Positions 8,919 to 16,701 of a DNA stretch of 64,000 nt are shown here, one piece after another. The position numbers and the translations under genes are program-made. The stretch is from positions 62,001 to 126,000 of the forward strand of contig DATENC010000008.1 of the NCBI GenBank assembly GCA_035275265.1, given 5' to 3'. Source of the DNA: JACQAP01 sp035275265. GTDB lineage: Bacteria > Pseudomonadota > Gammaproteobacteria > Burkholderiales > JACQAP01. Each line of letters opens with the position of its first letter. Within the stretch, counting starts at the first letter, position 1. The notes under the pieces were generated by a model. The model had not been told where the DNA came from. It ran no database searches and saw nothing but the letters and a program-made list of their open reading frames with translations.

Positions 8919-9926
8919 ATGCTGATTGCAAAACGGGAGTTTGAGACCGCGGTGCAGCGCATCCGCACCCATCTCGCGCCGACTCCCCTCGTACGCGCGC
9001 AACACTTCAGCCGCGAACTCGGGACCAATGTTTTCTTCAAGTTGGAGATGTTGCAACCCACGCATTCGTTCAAGGTTCGGGGCGCCTTCAATGCGCTTAC
9101 CCAGCTCACGGAGAAGCAGAAGAAGCGCGGCATAGTAACCGCTTCGGGCGGCAATCACGGGCTGGCGATAGCCTACGCCGCCGACACGCTCGGCATTCCG
9201 GCGACAGTGTATCTGCCGGAATCGGCTACCGAGACCAAACTCGCGGCAATCCGCCGCTTTGGCCCCGAGGTGGTCGTTCATGGCAGCGCCTGGGACGACG
9301 CCAACGCGCTGGCAATGAAAGTGGCAGGCGAATCGGGCCGTGTTTACATCCATCCGTTCGACGATCCGATGGTCATGGCCGGCCAGGGCACGATCGTGAA
9401 CGAACTCCTGGCGCAATTGCCGGAACCGGACCTCATTGTCACGTCGATCGGAGGCGGCGGGCTCATTTCCGGAATCCTTTCCGCGGTTCAGCACTACTTT
9501 CCGAGCACGCGCGTGTTCGGCGTCGAGACGGAGGGCGCGGACTCGATGTATCAGAGTCGAAAAGCAGGGAAAATCGTCGAACTACCCGCTATTACCTCGA
9601 TCGCTGAGACACTCGGCGCACGCAAAACGGAGAAAACCCAGTTCGAGATCGTCATGCAATACGTTGCCGATCTGGTCACCGTATCGGACAACGCGGCAAT
9701 TCGCGCTCTGATAGCCATCCTGGAGGAAGAAAAGTTGCTCTGTGAACCGGCGGCCTCCTGCTCGGTCGCGGCACTAATGGAGGGCAAGATCCCGGTAAAT
9801 CCCGGCGAGAAAGTCGTCGTGGTGTTGTGCGGTGCGAACGTGGCCCACGAGAAAGTGCACGAGTGGGAATCCGCCGCGCGCAACCTTACCGTGAAGGCAC
9901 GCAGACGAAAAAGCGACCCCAAGTAA
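8919..9926 (+). CDS. Threonine/serine dehydratase family PLP enzyme
   Basis: 335 aa, the size of the short catabolic or biosynthetic-like threonine/serine ammonia-lyases without a regulatory ACT domain. The PLP lysine lies in THSFKVRGAFNAL (Lys52), the substrate loop is SGGNHGLAIAYAA, and the phosphate-binding loop is SIGGGGLISG. It should deaminate threonine to 2-oxobutyrate, or serine or 3-hydroxyaspartate to the matching keto acid. It starts 12 nt beyond the terminator with a GGAGG-type site (GTGGAGGCAAG). No isoleucine biosynthesis genes are adjacent, so a catabolic role is plausible. It converges on the HDAC-family gene. Confidence 0.88.
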   Translation: MLIAKREFETAVQRIRTHLAPTPLVRAQHFSRELGTNVFFKLEMLQPTHSFKVRGAFNALTQLTEKQKKRGIVTASGGNHGLAIAYAADTLGIPATVYLPESATETKLAAIRRFGPEVVVHGSAWDDANALAMKVAGESGRVYIHPFDDPMVMAGQGTIVNELLAQLPEPDLIVTSIGGGGLISGILSAVQHYFPSTRVFGVETEGADSMYQSRKAGKIVELPAITSIAETLGARKTEKTQFEIVMQYVADLVTVSDNAAIRALIAILEEEKLLCEPAASCSVAALMEGKIPVNPGEKVVVVLCGANVAHEKVHEWESAARNLTVKARRRKSDPK

Positions 9927-9972
9927 ACGCCGAATCAGGCAGATCGGGTCGTGACGGGTTTCCTCGGCACGA

Positions 9973-11004
9973 TCATGCAATCTCTCGCAGAACTGCACTC
10001 CAGGCACGCGCCAGATTGCTTCTGTCGTAACCGCCGCCGCCGAAAGCCATCAGGCGTCCCTTGGAGAAGCGCGTGGCGAGTTGCACAAGGCTTCGCGCCG
10101 CGTGCGCGTGTGCGGCCGGCGAATACTCGAGGTGCGCAAGCGGATCGCCCTTCAGTCCGTCGGCGCCGCACTGGAAGACCACGAATTCCGGCTCGAACTT
10201 GCTCAGGTGCGCCGCCACCCGCGGCCAGGCCTGCACGAACTCCCGGTCGCCGCAGCGCGGAGCAAGTGGAATGTTGAGCTTGGTGCCTTTGGCGCTTCCT
10301 TTACCGGTTTCGTCCTCGCGCCCGGTGCCGGGGAACAGATGCTTGCCGTCCTCGTGGATGTCGGCAAAAATCAGGTCTGGATCGTCCTCGAACGCGTAAA
10401 AAATGCCGTCGCCGTGGTGCACGTCGATATCCACATAGGCCACGCGCCTAATACCATAACGTGAACGCAGCGTCTCGATCACCACACCGAGATCATTGAA
10501 CACGCAGAATCCGGCTGCATGATCGCGCCCTGCGTGATGCAGCCCGCCGATCGGCTGAAAGGTGCGCGTGCAATCGTCCGCCATAATGCGGGCGAGACCG
10601 TTCAGCGCCGACCCCACCACAGTCGCGGACGCCCGGTACACGCCGGGAAACACCGGCGTGTCGCCGCTGTCGAGATATTCGAGCCGGTCGCGCTCGGCGT
10701 GCATCACCGTTTCCACATGGCGTTTGCTGTGGAAGCGCTCGATTTCCTCGCGAGTGGCGAGCCGCGGCGTCTGGACTGTTACTTTCTCCAGCAACCCCTG
10801 GGCAGCGGCCTCCCTGTAGAACGCGCCCTGGCGATCGGCTCCGAGCGGATGACCATCGGGAAAACCATAGCGCGCGAGTTCCTCACCGACATACAGGGTT
10901 GCCCGCGCCCCTGTGACGCCATGCGCCTGCCGCGACATCAGCATCGTTGCGGTTCCCGTTGCGAGCATACCGGCGGCCATGCGTCGCAGCAGTTCACGCC
11001 GCAT
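9973..11004 (-). CDS. Histone-deacetylase-superfamily hydrolase
   Basis: 343 aa from the ATG at 11004, chosen because it leaves 10 bp after the preceding gene; an upstream in-frame start at 11073 would overlap that gene by 59 bp. The HDAC active site is complete: tandem His156-His157 in GGLHHAGRDHA, zinc ligands Asp194 and His196 in DIDVHHGDG, Asp282 in CGADGLKGD, and catalytic Tyr326 in GGGGYDRSN. Bacterial members deacetylate polyamines, acetoin-related or protein substrates. The first 30 residues (RRELLRRM, then a hydrophobic run) look like an export or Tat-like signal, unusual for this family. It is last in an operon with a PA0069-type radical SAM gene and a DUF2007 gene. Confidence 0.88.
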   Translation of the reverse strand: MRRELLRRMAAGMLATGTATMLMSRQAHGVTGARATLYVGEELARYGFPDGHPLGADRQGAFYREAAAQGLLEKVTVQTPRLATREEIERFHSKRHVETVMHAERDRLEYLDSGDTPVFPGVYRASATVVGSALNGLARIMADDCTRTFQPIGGLHHAGRDHAAGFCVFNDLGVVIETLRSRYGIRRVAYVDIDVHHGDGIFYAFEDDPDLIFADIHEDGKHLFPGTGREDETGKGSAKGTKLNIPLAPRCGDREFVQAWPRVAAHLSKFEPEFVVFQCGADGLKGDPLAHLEYSPAAHAHAARSLVQLATRFSKGRLMAFGGGGYDRSNLARAWSAVLREIA

Positions 11005-11014
11005 TGCATCCGGT

Positions 11015-11320
11015 TCACAATGTTTCGCCACAATTCCAACAGACCTGAAAATGTCCCGGACTGCCTTCACCACAACGCCGGCAGATCACGGCCCCTGACC
11101 CCGGCGCCGTGTGCTCGATCTCACGGACGACTTCGCGTGCCCGTTGCAGGTCACGCTCGTCGAAGATCCATACCTCGGGGTAGGCATGGGTAAACGGAAT
11201 CTCGCCCAGGCCGCCCTGCAGGTTCTCGTTGAATACCGTGGCTTCGATTCCCGCTTGTCCCAGTAGCCCACGCACAAGGTGTGCGTCCGGCAACGTGGCG
11301 GCAGAATAGATCCGGACCAT
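11015..11320 (-). CDS. DUF2007-type protein with C-terminal zinc ribbon
   Basis: 101 aa. The N-terminal two-thirds has the ferredoxin-like DUF2007 pattern (MVRIYSAATLPDAHLVRGLL, then GIEATVFNE and EVWIFDERDLQRA). The C-terminus holds two CxxC knuckles, CRRCG and CWNCG, a small zinc ribbon. The family is called putative signal-transducing but has no settled biochemical role. Its ATG overlaps the stop of the radical SAM gene (TGATG), so the two are translationally coupled. The HDAC-family gene follows 10 bp later. It may bind nucleic acid or a protein partner through the ribbon; this is inference. Confidence 0.85.
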   Translation of the reverse strand: MVRIYSAATLPDAHLVRGLLGQAGIEATVFNENLQGGLGEIPFTHAYPEVWIFDERDLQRAREVVREIEHTAPGSGAVICRRCGEGSPGHFQVCWNCGETL

Positions 11321-12414
11321 CAGAACAAATCCATCTGGCCGTCTAGTCTCGGGGGCTTGAACTTCGTCGTATCCAGTGGCCCACGACGTAAGTGGTTCAG
11401 TTCAAGCCGGCGGCAAGCCATGTCGAATCGCTTGCTCATCAACGCCGCCAATTCCCCCGCTCCGCGCATGCGCGAACCGAAGTTTGGGTCGTTCTCGCGC
11501 CCGCCACGCATGTGGCGTACGCGACTCATCACGTGCTCCGCCTTGAGCGGGAAGTTGTGCTCTAGCCAATCCTTGAACAAGTCCTTGACCTCCCAGGGGA
11601 GCCTCATCAGGGTGTAGCCAGCGCGGTCTGCACCCGCCTCGCGTGCTGCTTCAAGCACGGCCTCGATTCCCGAATCGGTCAGAAAGGGCACCACCGGCGC
11701 CACCATTACGCCGGCCGGCACGCCGGCCTGCGCCAGTCTTCGGATTGCCTCGATACGCCGCGCAGGCGCGGAGGCGCGCGGTTCCATGCGCCGGGCGATT
11801 TCATGATCCAAGGTGGTGACTGAAATATAGACCTGAACCAGATTTTTCGCCGCCATCGGCGCCAGGATATCGAGATCACGCTCCACCATTGCGTTCTTGG
11901 TGATGATGGCACAGGGGTGATTGCAAGCCGACAGCACTTCCAGGATCGAGCGCGTCACTTTCCATTCGCGTTCCACCGGCTGATAGGGGTCGGTGTTGGC
12001 GCCGATCGTTATGCAATCGCAGGCGTAACCCTGCCTTGCAAGTTCCGTTTGCAGCAACTGGGCCGCGTTGGTCTTGGCGAACAACCGGGTCTCGAAGTCC
12101 AGCCCGGGCGACAGGTTAAGGTACGCATGCGACGGCCGGGCGTAGCAGTAGATGCAACCGTGTTCGCAACCCCGGTAAGGATTAATCGACTGGGTGAAGG
12201 GAATGTCCGGCGATTCGTTGCGCGAAATGATGCTCTTTGCGCGCTCCATGGTCACGATGGTCCTGGGACGACCCGGTGCCTCCTCCAGCGGCGTATCCCA
12301 GCCGTCATCGAAAAACTCGCGCTCATTGTTCTCGAAGCGCCCTTCTGGGTTGAGAGTAGCGCCGCGGCCTTTGTGGGCGGAGCCATGGTCTCCGGTGACG
12401 GTCTTGAGCGGCAT
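11320..12414 (-). CDS. PA0069-family radical SAM protein (SplB-like)
   Basis: 364 aa from the ATG at 12414. The radical SAM cluster motif is RGCEHGCIYCYARP, with Cys83, Cys87 and Cys90 (CX3CX2C) binding a 4Fe-4S cluster. The KGRGATLNPEGRFE sequence near the N-terminus is typical of PA0069/Rv2578c proteins, distant relatives of spore photoproduct lyase. The reaction is unknown, but a DNA-repair role is often suspected. An in-frame GTG at 12474 would add 20 residues. The ATG was preferred because KGRG then lies at the usual distance from the N-terminus, though no Shine-Dalgarno precedes it. A LexA-like box and an extended -10 overlap this start, which suggests SOS control and a leaderless message. 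Confidence 0.9.
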   Translation of the reverse strand: MPLKTVTGDHGSAHKGRGATLNPEGRFENNEREFFDDGWDTPLEEAPGRPRTIVTMERAKSIISRNESPDIPFTQSINPYRGCEHGCIYCYARPSHAYLNLSPGLDFETRLFAKTNAAQLLQTELARQGYACDCITIGANTDPYQPVEREWKVTRSILEVLSACNHPCAIITKNAMVERDLDILAPMAAKNLVQVYISVTTLDHEIARRMEPRASAPARRIEAIRRLAQAGVPAGVMVAPVVPFLTDSGIEAVLEAAREAGADRAGYTLMRLPWEVKDLFKDWLEHNFPLKAEHVMSRVRHMRGGRENDPNFGSRMRGAGELAALMSKRFDMACRRLELNHLRRGPLDTTKFKPPRLDGQMDLF

Positions 12415-12433
12415 ACTGTTTATAATACCAGTA
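12414..12433. promoter_or_regulatory. LexA-like SOS box over start of radical SAM operon
   Basis: The 20-mer TACTGTTTATAATACCAGTA matches the proteobacterial LexA consensus taCTGT-N8-ACAGta, with an AT-rich centre and one mismatch in the core (CCAG for ACAG). Flanking bases complete an inverted repeat ATACTG-N10-CAGTAT (12413-12434). It covers the candidate -10 and ends at the start codon of the PA0069-family gene, where a repressor would block transcription. Confidence 0.7.
12422..12430 (-). promoter_or_regulatory. Extended -10 promoter, predicted leaderless start
   Basis: Read on the minus strand, TGGTATTAT is an extended -10 (TGN plus TATTAT). Counting seven bases from the hexamer places +1 at 12415-12414, that is, on or next to the ATG of the radical SAM gene. 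No good -35 lies 17 bp upstream, as is common for extended -10 promoters. The absence of a Shine-Dalgarno before the ATG fits leaderless translation. Confidence 0.5.
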
Positions 12434-12571
12434 TCCAGGCGCGCCGTTCGGTTATGACTCACTCCTGGATCCACCGCAACGACAGCTGTCCGCCGCCGCC
12501 AATGGTATTTGGCAAATTCCGCACGCAGTCCGAACCCGACCTGCTCTAGGGACTCGTCACCAGTTGCGAAC

Positions 12572-13417
12572 TCAGAGCCCCATCATCCGGATCGCCGCTT
12601 TGTTCAGGACGGTTTCGGGATTGGCGAACGCATCGAGGATGCTGAAGTGGTTGTCTTCCGGACAGGGTATGTCTTCGCCGATCACGCTCTGCCAGTTGTT
12701 GGCCAGCAGGGCATGCTGTTCCTTGAAGCCGCCGATCTCCCGTCCACCGACTGCCATGTACACCGGCGCCTTGGTGGCAGGCGGCATGAATGCCGGACTG
12801 ACCTTCAACGCCTCGGCCTCTGTCAGGCGCACGTCCACGTTGATCGAGGGTGTGCGCGCAATCGGCACCACGTCGTAAATGCCGCTGACCGCCATTCCGC
12901 CCTGCATCACTTTTTCCGGCAGGCCGCGGGAGTAACGCGGCCATTGCGCTGCCATGCACATTGCGGTGAGGTGTCCGCCTGCCGAGTGTCCCGCCACGAA
13001 AATACGGTTGCGCGGCGAGCCAACCTCGCCGGCATTTCGATACAGCCACGCCCCGGCCTTAAGGCACTGCAATACGATGTCCTCGACTTTCACCGACGGG
13101 CAGAGCGAATAGTTGATGGCCGCGACTGCTGCACCCGCGTTGACGAACGGCGCGGCAACGAAGGAATGGTCCTTCTTGTCGAGCGAACGCCAGTAGCCTC
13201 CATGGATGAACATCAGCAATGCCCTGGCCTCGCCGCGCGGCCGGAAGATGTCCATGGTTTCCATTCGATGGTCGCCATAGGGGACGTCTACCTCGACATC
13301 GAGTTCACGACGAGCCCGCGCCGACTGGGCAGCCCAACGGTCGAAAAAACTCTGGAACTCCGGCACCGCCGCCCGATTGTTGTACAGCAATTCGTAGTAC
13401 GCGCCGTCCTGGATCAT
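12572..13417 (-). CDS. Alpha/beta hydrolase, arylformamidase-like
   Basis: 281 aa from the ATG at 13417, preceded by GTGGAGGTTGCC; a GTG four codons upstream lies inside that ribosome-binding site. The oxyanion-hole motif HGGYW (72-76) and nucleophile elbow GHSAGG (Ser145) are of the kynurenine-formamidase/esterase type, and the C-terminal EDNHFSILD should carry the catalytic His. It is a cytoplasmic serine hydrolase acting on formamide or ester bonds. No kynurenine pathway genes (TDO, kynureninase) are adjacent, so tryptophan catabolism is only a possibility. It is upstream of, and co-directional with, the SOS-type operon but separated by 157 bp containing that operon's promoter. Confidence 0.82.
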   Translation of the reverse strand: MIQDGAYYELLYNNRAAVPEFQSFFDRWAAQSARARRELDVEVDVPYGDHRMETMDIFRPRGEARALLMFIHGGYWRSLDKKDHSFVAAPFVNAGAAVAAINYSLCPSVKVEDIVLQCLKAGAWLYRNAGEVGSPRNRIFVAGHSAGGHLTAMCMAAQWPRYSRGLPEKVMQGGMAVSGIYDVVPIARTPSINVDVRLTEAEALKVSPAFMPPATKAPVYMAVGGREIGGFKEQHALLANNWQSVIGEDIPCPEDNHFSILDAFANPETVLNKAAIRMMGL

Positions 13418-13687
13418 GGCAACCTCCACTTTTTTTGTTTTTACTGCTCATATTTAGAAACTTAACAATGGGTGAACCGTCCTAACGATGACGGTGCATT
13501 CCCGAATCATGCAGGAATCGGACGCAGATGAGAATTCCCCAAGCGCCTGTTTGACCTTCAGAAGGACCATCACCTTGGCCGCTCCACCAAATTTGGGCGA
13601 ATGATTCACTGCACCATACCAGCGCTTCGTTCCGCACGTAGCCACTTTCCAGCGCCGGAGTCAATTGACTCTTCAAGGAGAAACGTC

Positions 13688-14335
13688 ATGTCAACTAAAG
13701 CCCGATGGAGCCGCCTTGTTCTTGCACTGGTGGCCTTCATATCGGTGCACGCTCAGGCGCAGGTCAGGATGTTTGAACCGGAGCGTGTCGGGCGCTGGTA
13801 TTTGTCCGGGGCAGTTGGCGGCTTCAACGAGCAGACCAACCCGCAACTGGCCAACCAGGACGGCCGCATCGGTCTCGCAATCGGTGGCGGCTACCGGCTC
13901 TCGCCTTACGTCGCCCTCGAGATCGACGGACTGTTCGCGTCCGAGCGCATCGACAGGCCGTCAACCATACCCGGGTCAGCGTTAGGTACCTCAGAAGATC
14001 GCGCCAATCTGGACAGGGGCGGTATGGCTGGCCTGGTGAAATTCATCCTGCCGCTGAATCGGGTCGAACTGTACGTGGGCGGCGGGTTGGGCGTCTATAC
14101 GACGACGCTGTTGGTCGAAGGCACCTTCATGGGCGCACACACCGAACTGAGAGAAAACGACACCGATGTTGGTTATCAGGCAGTAGCCGGGGTCGATGTC
14201 TTCGTCTCGCGCCATATCTCCGTAGGCATGGAGTACCGGCATCTTAAGCTCGACGCAAATCTTGGCGCACTGGTCCCGGGCGAACTCGACATGGGCGGCG
14301 ACTTCTTCTTTGCCACTGCGCGCGGCCACTTTTGA
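13688..14335 (+). CDS. Outer-membrane beta-barrel protein (OmpA/OmpW-like fold)
   Basis: 215 aa. The ATG at 13688 has AAGGAG 8 bp upstream. A signal peptide (MSTKARWSRL, hydrophobic core, cleavage after VHAQA) is followed by alternating amphipathic strands rich in Gly and aromatic residues (WYLSGAVGGFNEQ, IGLAIGGGYRLSPYVALEIDG, VELYVGGGLGVYTT, ISVGMEYRHLKLD). It ends in Phe (FFFATARGHF), the usual outer-membrane insertion signal. It resembles the small 8-strand porin-like barrels (Pfam outer-membrane protein beta-barrel). Role unknown; possibilities are adhesion, structural support or small-molecule passage. It is flanked by unrelated genes and is probably monocistronic. Confidence 0.82.
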   Translation: MSTKARWSRLVLALVAFISVHAQAQVRMFEPERVGRWYLSGAVGGFNEQTNPQLANQDGRIGLAIGGGYRLSPYVALEIDGLFASERIDRPSTIPGSALGTSEDRANLDRGGMAGLVKFILPLNRVELYVGGGLGVYTTTLLVEGTFMGAHTELRENDTDVGYQAVAGVDVFVSRHISVGMEYRHLKLDANLGALVPGELDMGGDFFFATARGHF

Positions 14336-14520
14336 GGACCGTTGCGCCTTATACTCGCTGAGACCGAGGCGAAGGTGGCAAGACGGTTTTTTTGATAGCC
14401 TTCGGGCCTTTGGAAAACTCCGATTGACCTGAGCACTCGAGGCATTCGGCAAAGTAAACGGGCGTGCCCAGCAACCCCGCGAACAAGAATCAAGTCGAAA
14501 CACCGCGGAGCGAAAAATAA

Positions 14521-15489
14521 ATGTTCAAGCAATTCAAAGTCAACCCGAAGGACTTCGACGGTCCGGTACTGGTGACAGGGGCTGGCGGTTGTATCGGCAC
14601 TTGGGCGCTGTCGTTGCTCGTGGATGCGGGCGTGACGGTGGTGGCGCTGGATCTCAACGAAGACAAGCGCAGACCGAAGCTCCTGATGGCGGATTCCGAA
14701 CTCGCGGGGGTGCAGTGGCTGACTGGCGATATCGCAGATCCGACGGCGGTGATGAACGCCGTGGGAACCAGCGGAGCCCGGGCGATCATCCACCTTGCTG
14801 CCCTGCAAGTCCCGTTCTGCAAGGCCGACCCGATTGGCGGCGCCCGCGTGAACGTGGTCGGCACTGTGAACATGTTCGAGGCCGCACGAAAATTCGGTGT
14901 CAAGCGCGTTGCCTACGCCAGTTCGATCGCGGCGCATGGGGTATTCGACCCCAAAACCATGGCCACGCTTTATGGGGCCTACAAATTCTGCAACGAGCAG
15001 ACCGCGAGAGTGTACGCGCACGATTGGCACATTCCGAGCGTCGGATTGCGTCCCGGGGTGGTCTATGGCATCGGCCGCGATCAGGGCATGACCTCCAAGA
15101 CGACGATGGCAATACTGGCCGCCGCCGCCCGCAGACCCTACAGCATTCCCTTCCGCGGTGCGATTTCCTGGTTGCATGCAGGAGAGGTTGCAAGCGCTTT
15201 CGTAAAGGCCGTATCCAAGGAACGCGCTGGTGCCGAAGTCTTTGACATCAACGGTGTCCCCTCCACAGTGGAACACTCGATGGATTTGCTCAGAAAAGTT
15301 GCACCCGAAGCGCAGATCACTATCAGCGGCGAAGCGTTGCCGTTCCCGATGGCGCTGTCAGACCAACCGGTGCGCACCTTTTTGGGGGACTACGGTTCAG
15401 TCGCAATCGAGGAAGGTATCCGCCATACCTACGAGGCTTTCCAGGCACTGCTCGCCAAAGGCTTGGTGAGCGCGGAAAACCTCGCATGA
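14521..15489 (+). CDS. NAD(P)-dependent epimerase/dehydratase (extended SDR)
   Basis: 322 aa. The Rossmann nucleotide motif is VTGAGGCIGTWA (GxxGxxG) near residue 20. An acidic residue follows beta-2 (ALDLNEDKRR), favouring NAD. The catalytic YxxxK is Tyr151-Lys155 in YGAYKFCNEQ, with the preceding Ser in YASSIAAHG. The family modifies nucleotide sugars or steroid/terpenoid-type alcohols; the substrate cannot be assigned. It has a weak ribosome-binding site (GGAGCG). No sugar-nucleotide or LPS genes are adjacent, which argues against a polysaccharide cluster. Confidence 0.85.
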   Translation: MFKQFKVNPKDFDGPVLVTGAGGCIGTWALSLLVDAGVTVVALDLNEDKRRPKLLMADSELAGVQWLTGDIADPTAVMNAVGTSGARAIIHLAALQVPFCKADPIGGARVNVVGTVNMFEAARKFGVKRVAYASSIAAHGVFDPKTMATLYGAYKFCNEQTARVYAHDWHIPSVGLRPGVVYGIGRDQGMTSKTTMAILAAAARRPYSIPFRGAISWLHAGEVASAFVKAVSKERAGAEVFDINGVPSTVEHSMDLLRKVAPEAQITISGEALPFPMALSDQPVRTFLGDYGSVAIEEGIRHTYEAFQALLAKGLVSAENLA

Positions 15490-15771
15490 CTACGGGCGGC
15501 GCCATCGCGGCACAACAGTCGTTTTGACGGGCGGAATTGTCTTCTTAAGAAATTTACACAAAGTATGAACACGCTTTGGGTTTGTGACCCCATGTTGCGG
15601 TACCGATTGACGGGCCGAATTCGAATAGGCACACTTCGCGGGCGCTGTACCGCGAGCACGTGAAGGTCGCGGAGCAAAACAGATCTACAAGGCCCCGAAA
15701 GCGAGATAAAAATACCGCCGGTGCCAGTGGCCATAACAACTCACCACCTCAATTCCTAGGAGGATTCCAAA

Positions 15772-16632
15772 ATGAAAAAAGGCATCGTCGCCGTATTGTT
15801 CGGCTTGTTGTGCGTGTTCGGCTCGTCTGCGGCGTTCGCGCAGGCGAAGATCTACTGGACCACGAGCGGCACGTTTGGTCCGTTCCCCATCACCGGCCTG
15901 ATCCCCACCGTGCCGAAGGAAAAACAGCGCGACGTCACCATTCCGGTCAGCATGTGGATCATCGACCATCCGAAGGGCCTGGTGGTGTTCGACACCGGCA
16001 ACAACGTTGCGATCTCCGACGGTGGCTGCAAGGCTTACTGGGGCGAAGGCACCTGCGGCTTCCTGAAACCGAGCCAGAGGCGTGAAGACGTCATCGACAT
16101 GCAACTGAAGAAGCTCGGCTACTCGGCTGACAAGGTCAAGGTCGTGGTTACCTCGCACCTGCACCTCGACCATGGCGCGAACTTGAAACTGTTCCCGAAC
16201 GCGATTCATGTCATCCAGAAGAAAGAGCTCTACCAAGGCTGGTTCCCCGAGAAGTTCCAGGGCCGTTCCGGTACGCCTCCCTTCGTTCTCGCCGACCTCG
16301 AAGGCACCCGCGATTTCAACTATATGGAACTCGAAGGCGACTATGACCTGTTCGGCGACGGCTCCGCCTGGATTCTGAGCACGCCCGGCCACACCTTGGG
16401 TCACCAGTCGATGAAAGTGAAGACCGGCGGCGGCACCATCGTGATGGCGCAGGACGCGATCTGGATGCAGGAAAACCTGGACGGCTACCCCGCCGGCCTG
16501 AACTACAGCGTGCAGGACTACACCAAGTCCGTGAACCGCCTGAAGTACATCCGCGACCTGGAAGGCACCCAGTTGTTTTTCGGGCACGACCAGGACCAGT
16601 ACGCTGCCAAGGGCGGACGCTGGTACAAATAA
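15772..16632 (+). CDS. Exported metallo-beta-lactamase-fold hydrolase (AHL-lactonase-like)
   Basis: 286 aa with a clear signal peptide (MKKGIVAVLFGLLCVFG, cleavage after AAFA). The dinuclear metal motif HLHLDHG gives His129, His131, Asp133 and His134, and a later TPGHTLGHQS supplies the next His. The overall pattern, with DTGNN and the final FFGHDQDQ, resembles N-acyl-homoserine lactone lactonases, but most of those are cytoplasmic; other periplasmic lactonases or esterases are possible. A strong TAGGAGGA lies just upstream of the ATG. It is monocistronic, closed by a terminator at 16659. Confidence 0.87.
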   Translation: MKKGIVAVLFGLLCVFGSSAAFAQAKIYWTTSGTFGPFPITGLIPTVPKEKQRDVTIPVSMWIIDHPKGLVVFDTGNNVAISDGGCKAYWGEGTCGFLKPSQRREDVIDMQLKKLGYSADKVKVVVTSHLHLDHGANLKLFPNAIHVIQKKELYQGWFPEKFQGRSGTPPFVLADLEGTRDFNYMELEGDYDLFGDGSAWILSTPGHTLGHQSMKVKTGGGTIVMAQDAIWMQENLDGYPAGLNYSVQDYTKSVNRLKYIRDLEGTQLFFGHDQDQYAAKGGRWYK

Positions 16633-16658
16633 GCCTTACCGGTCTCAGAACTTTTTTT

Positions 16659-16690
16659 CAAGGCCCCTCCCATCTGGGGGGGCCTTTTTG
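16659..16690 (+). terminator. Rho-independent terminator after the MBL-fold gene
   Basis: AAGGCCCC at 16660-16667 pairs with GGGGCCTT at 16679-16686, extended by inner CCC/GGG pairing, and is followed by a T-run (16685-16689). It separates the hydrolase from the Gld-type ABC operon, which starts 12 bp later. Confidence 0.88.
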
Positions 16691-16701
16691 TTTCCACTTC
16701 C

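Noticed and set aside
11015..11073. HDAC-family start at 11073
   Set aside because: It would overlap the DUF2007 gene by 59 bp and add a segment unlike the family; the ATG at 11004 is cleaner.
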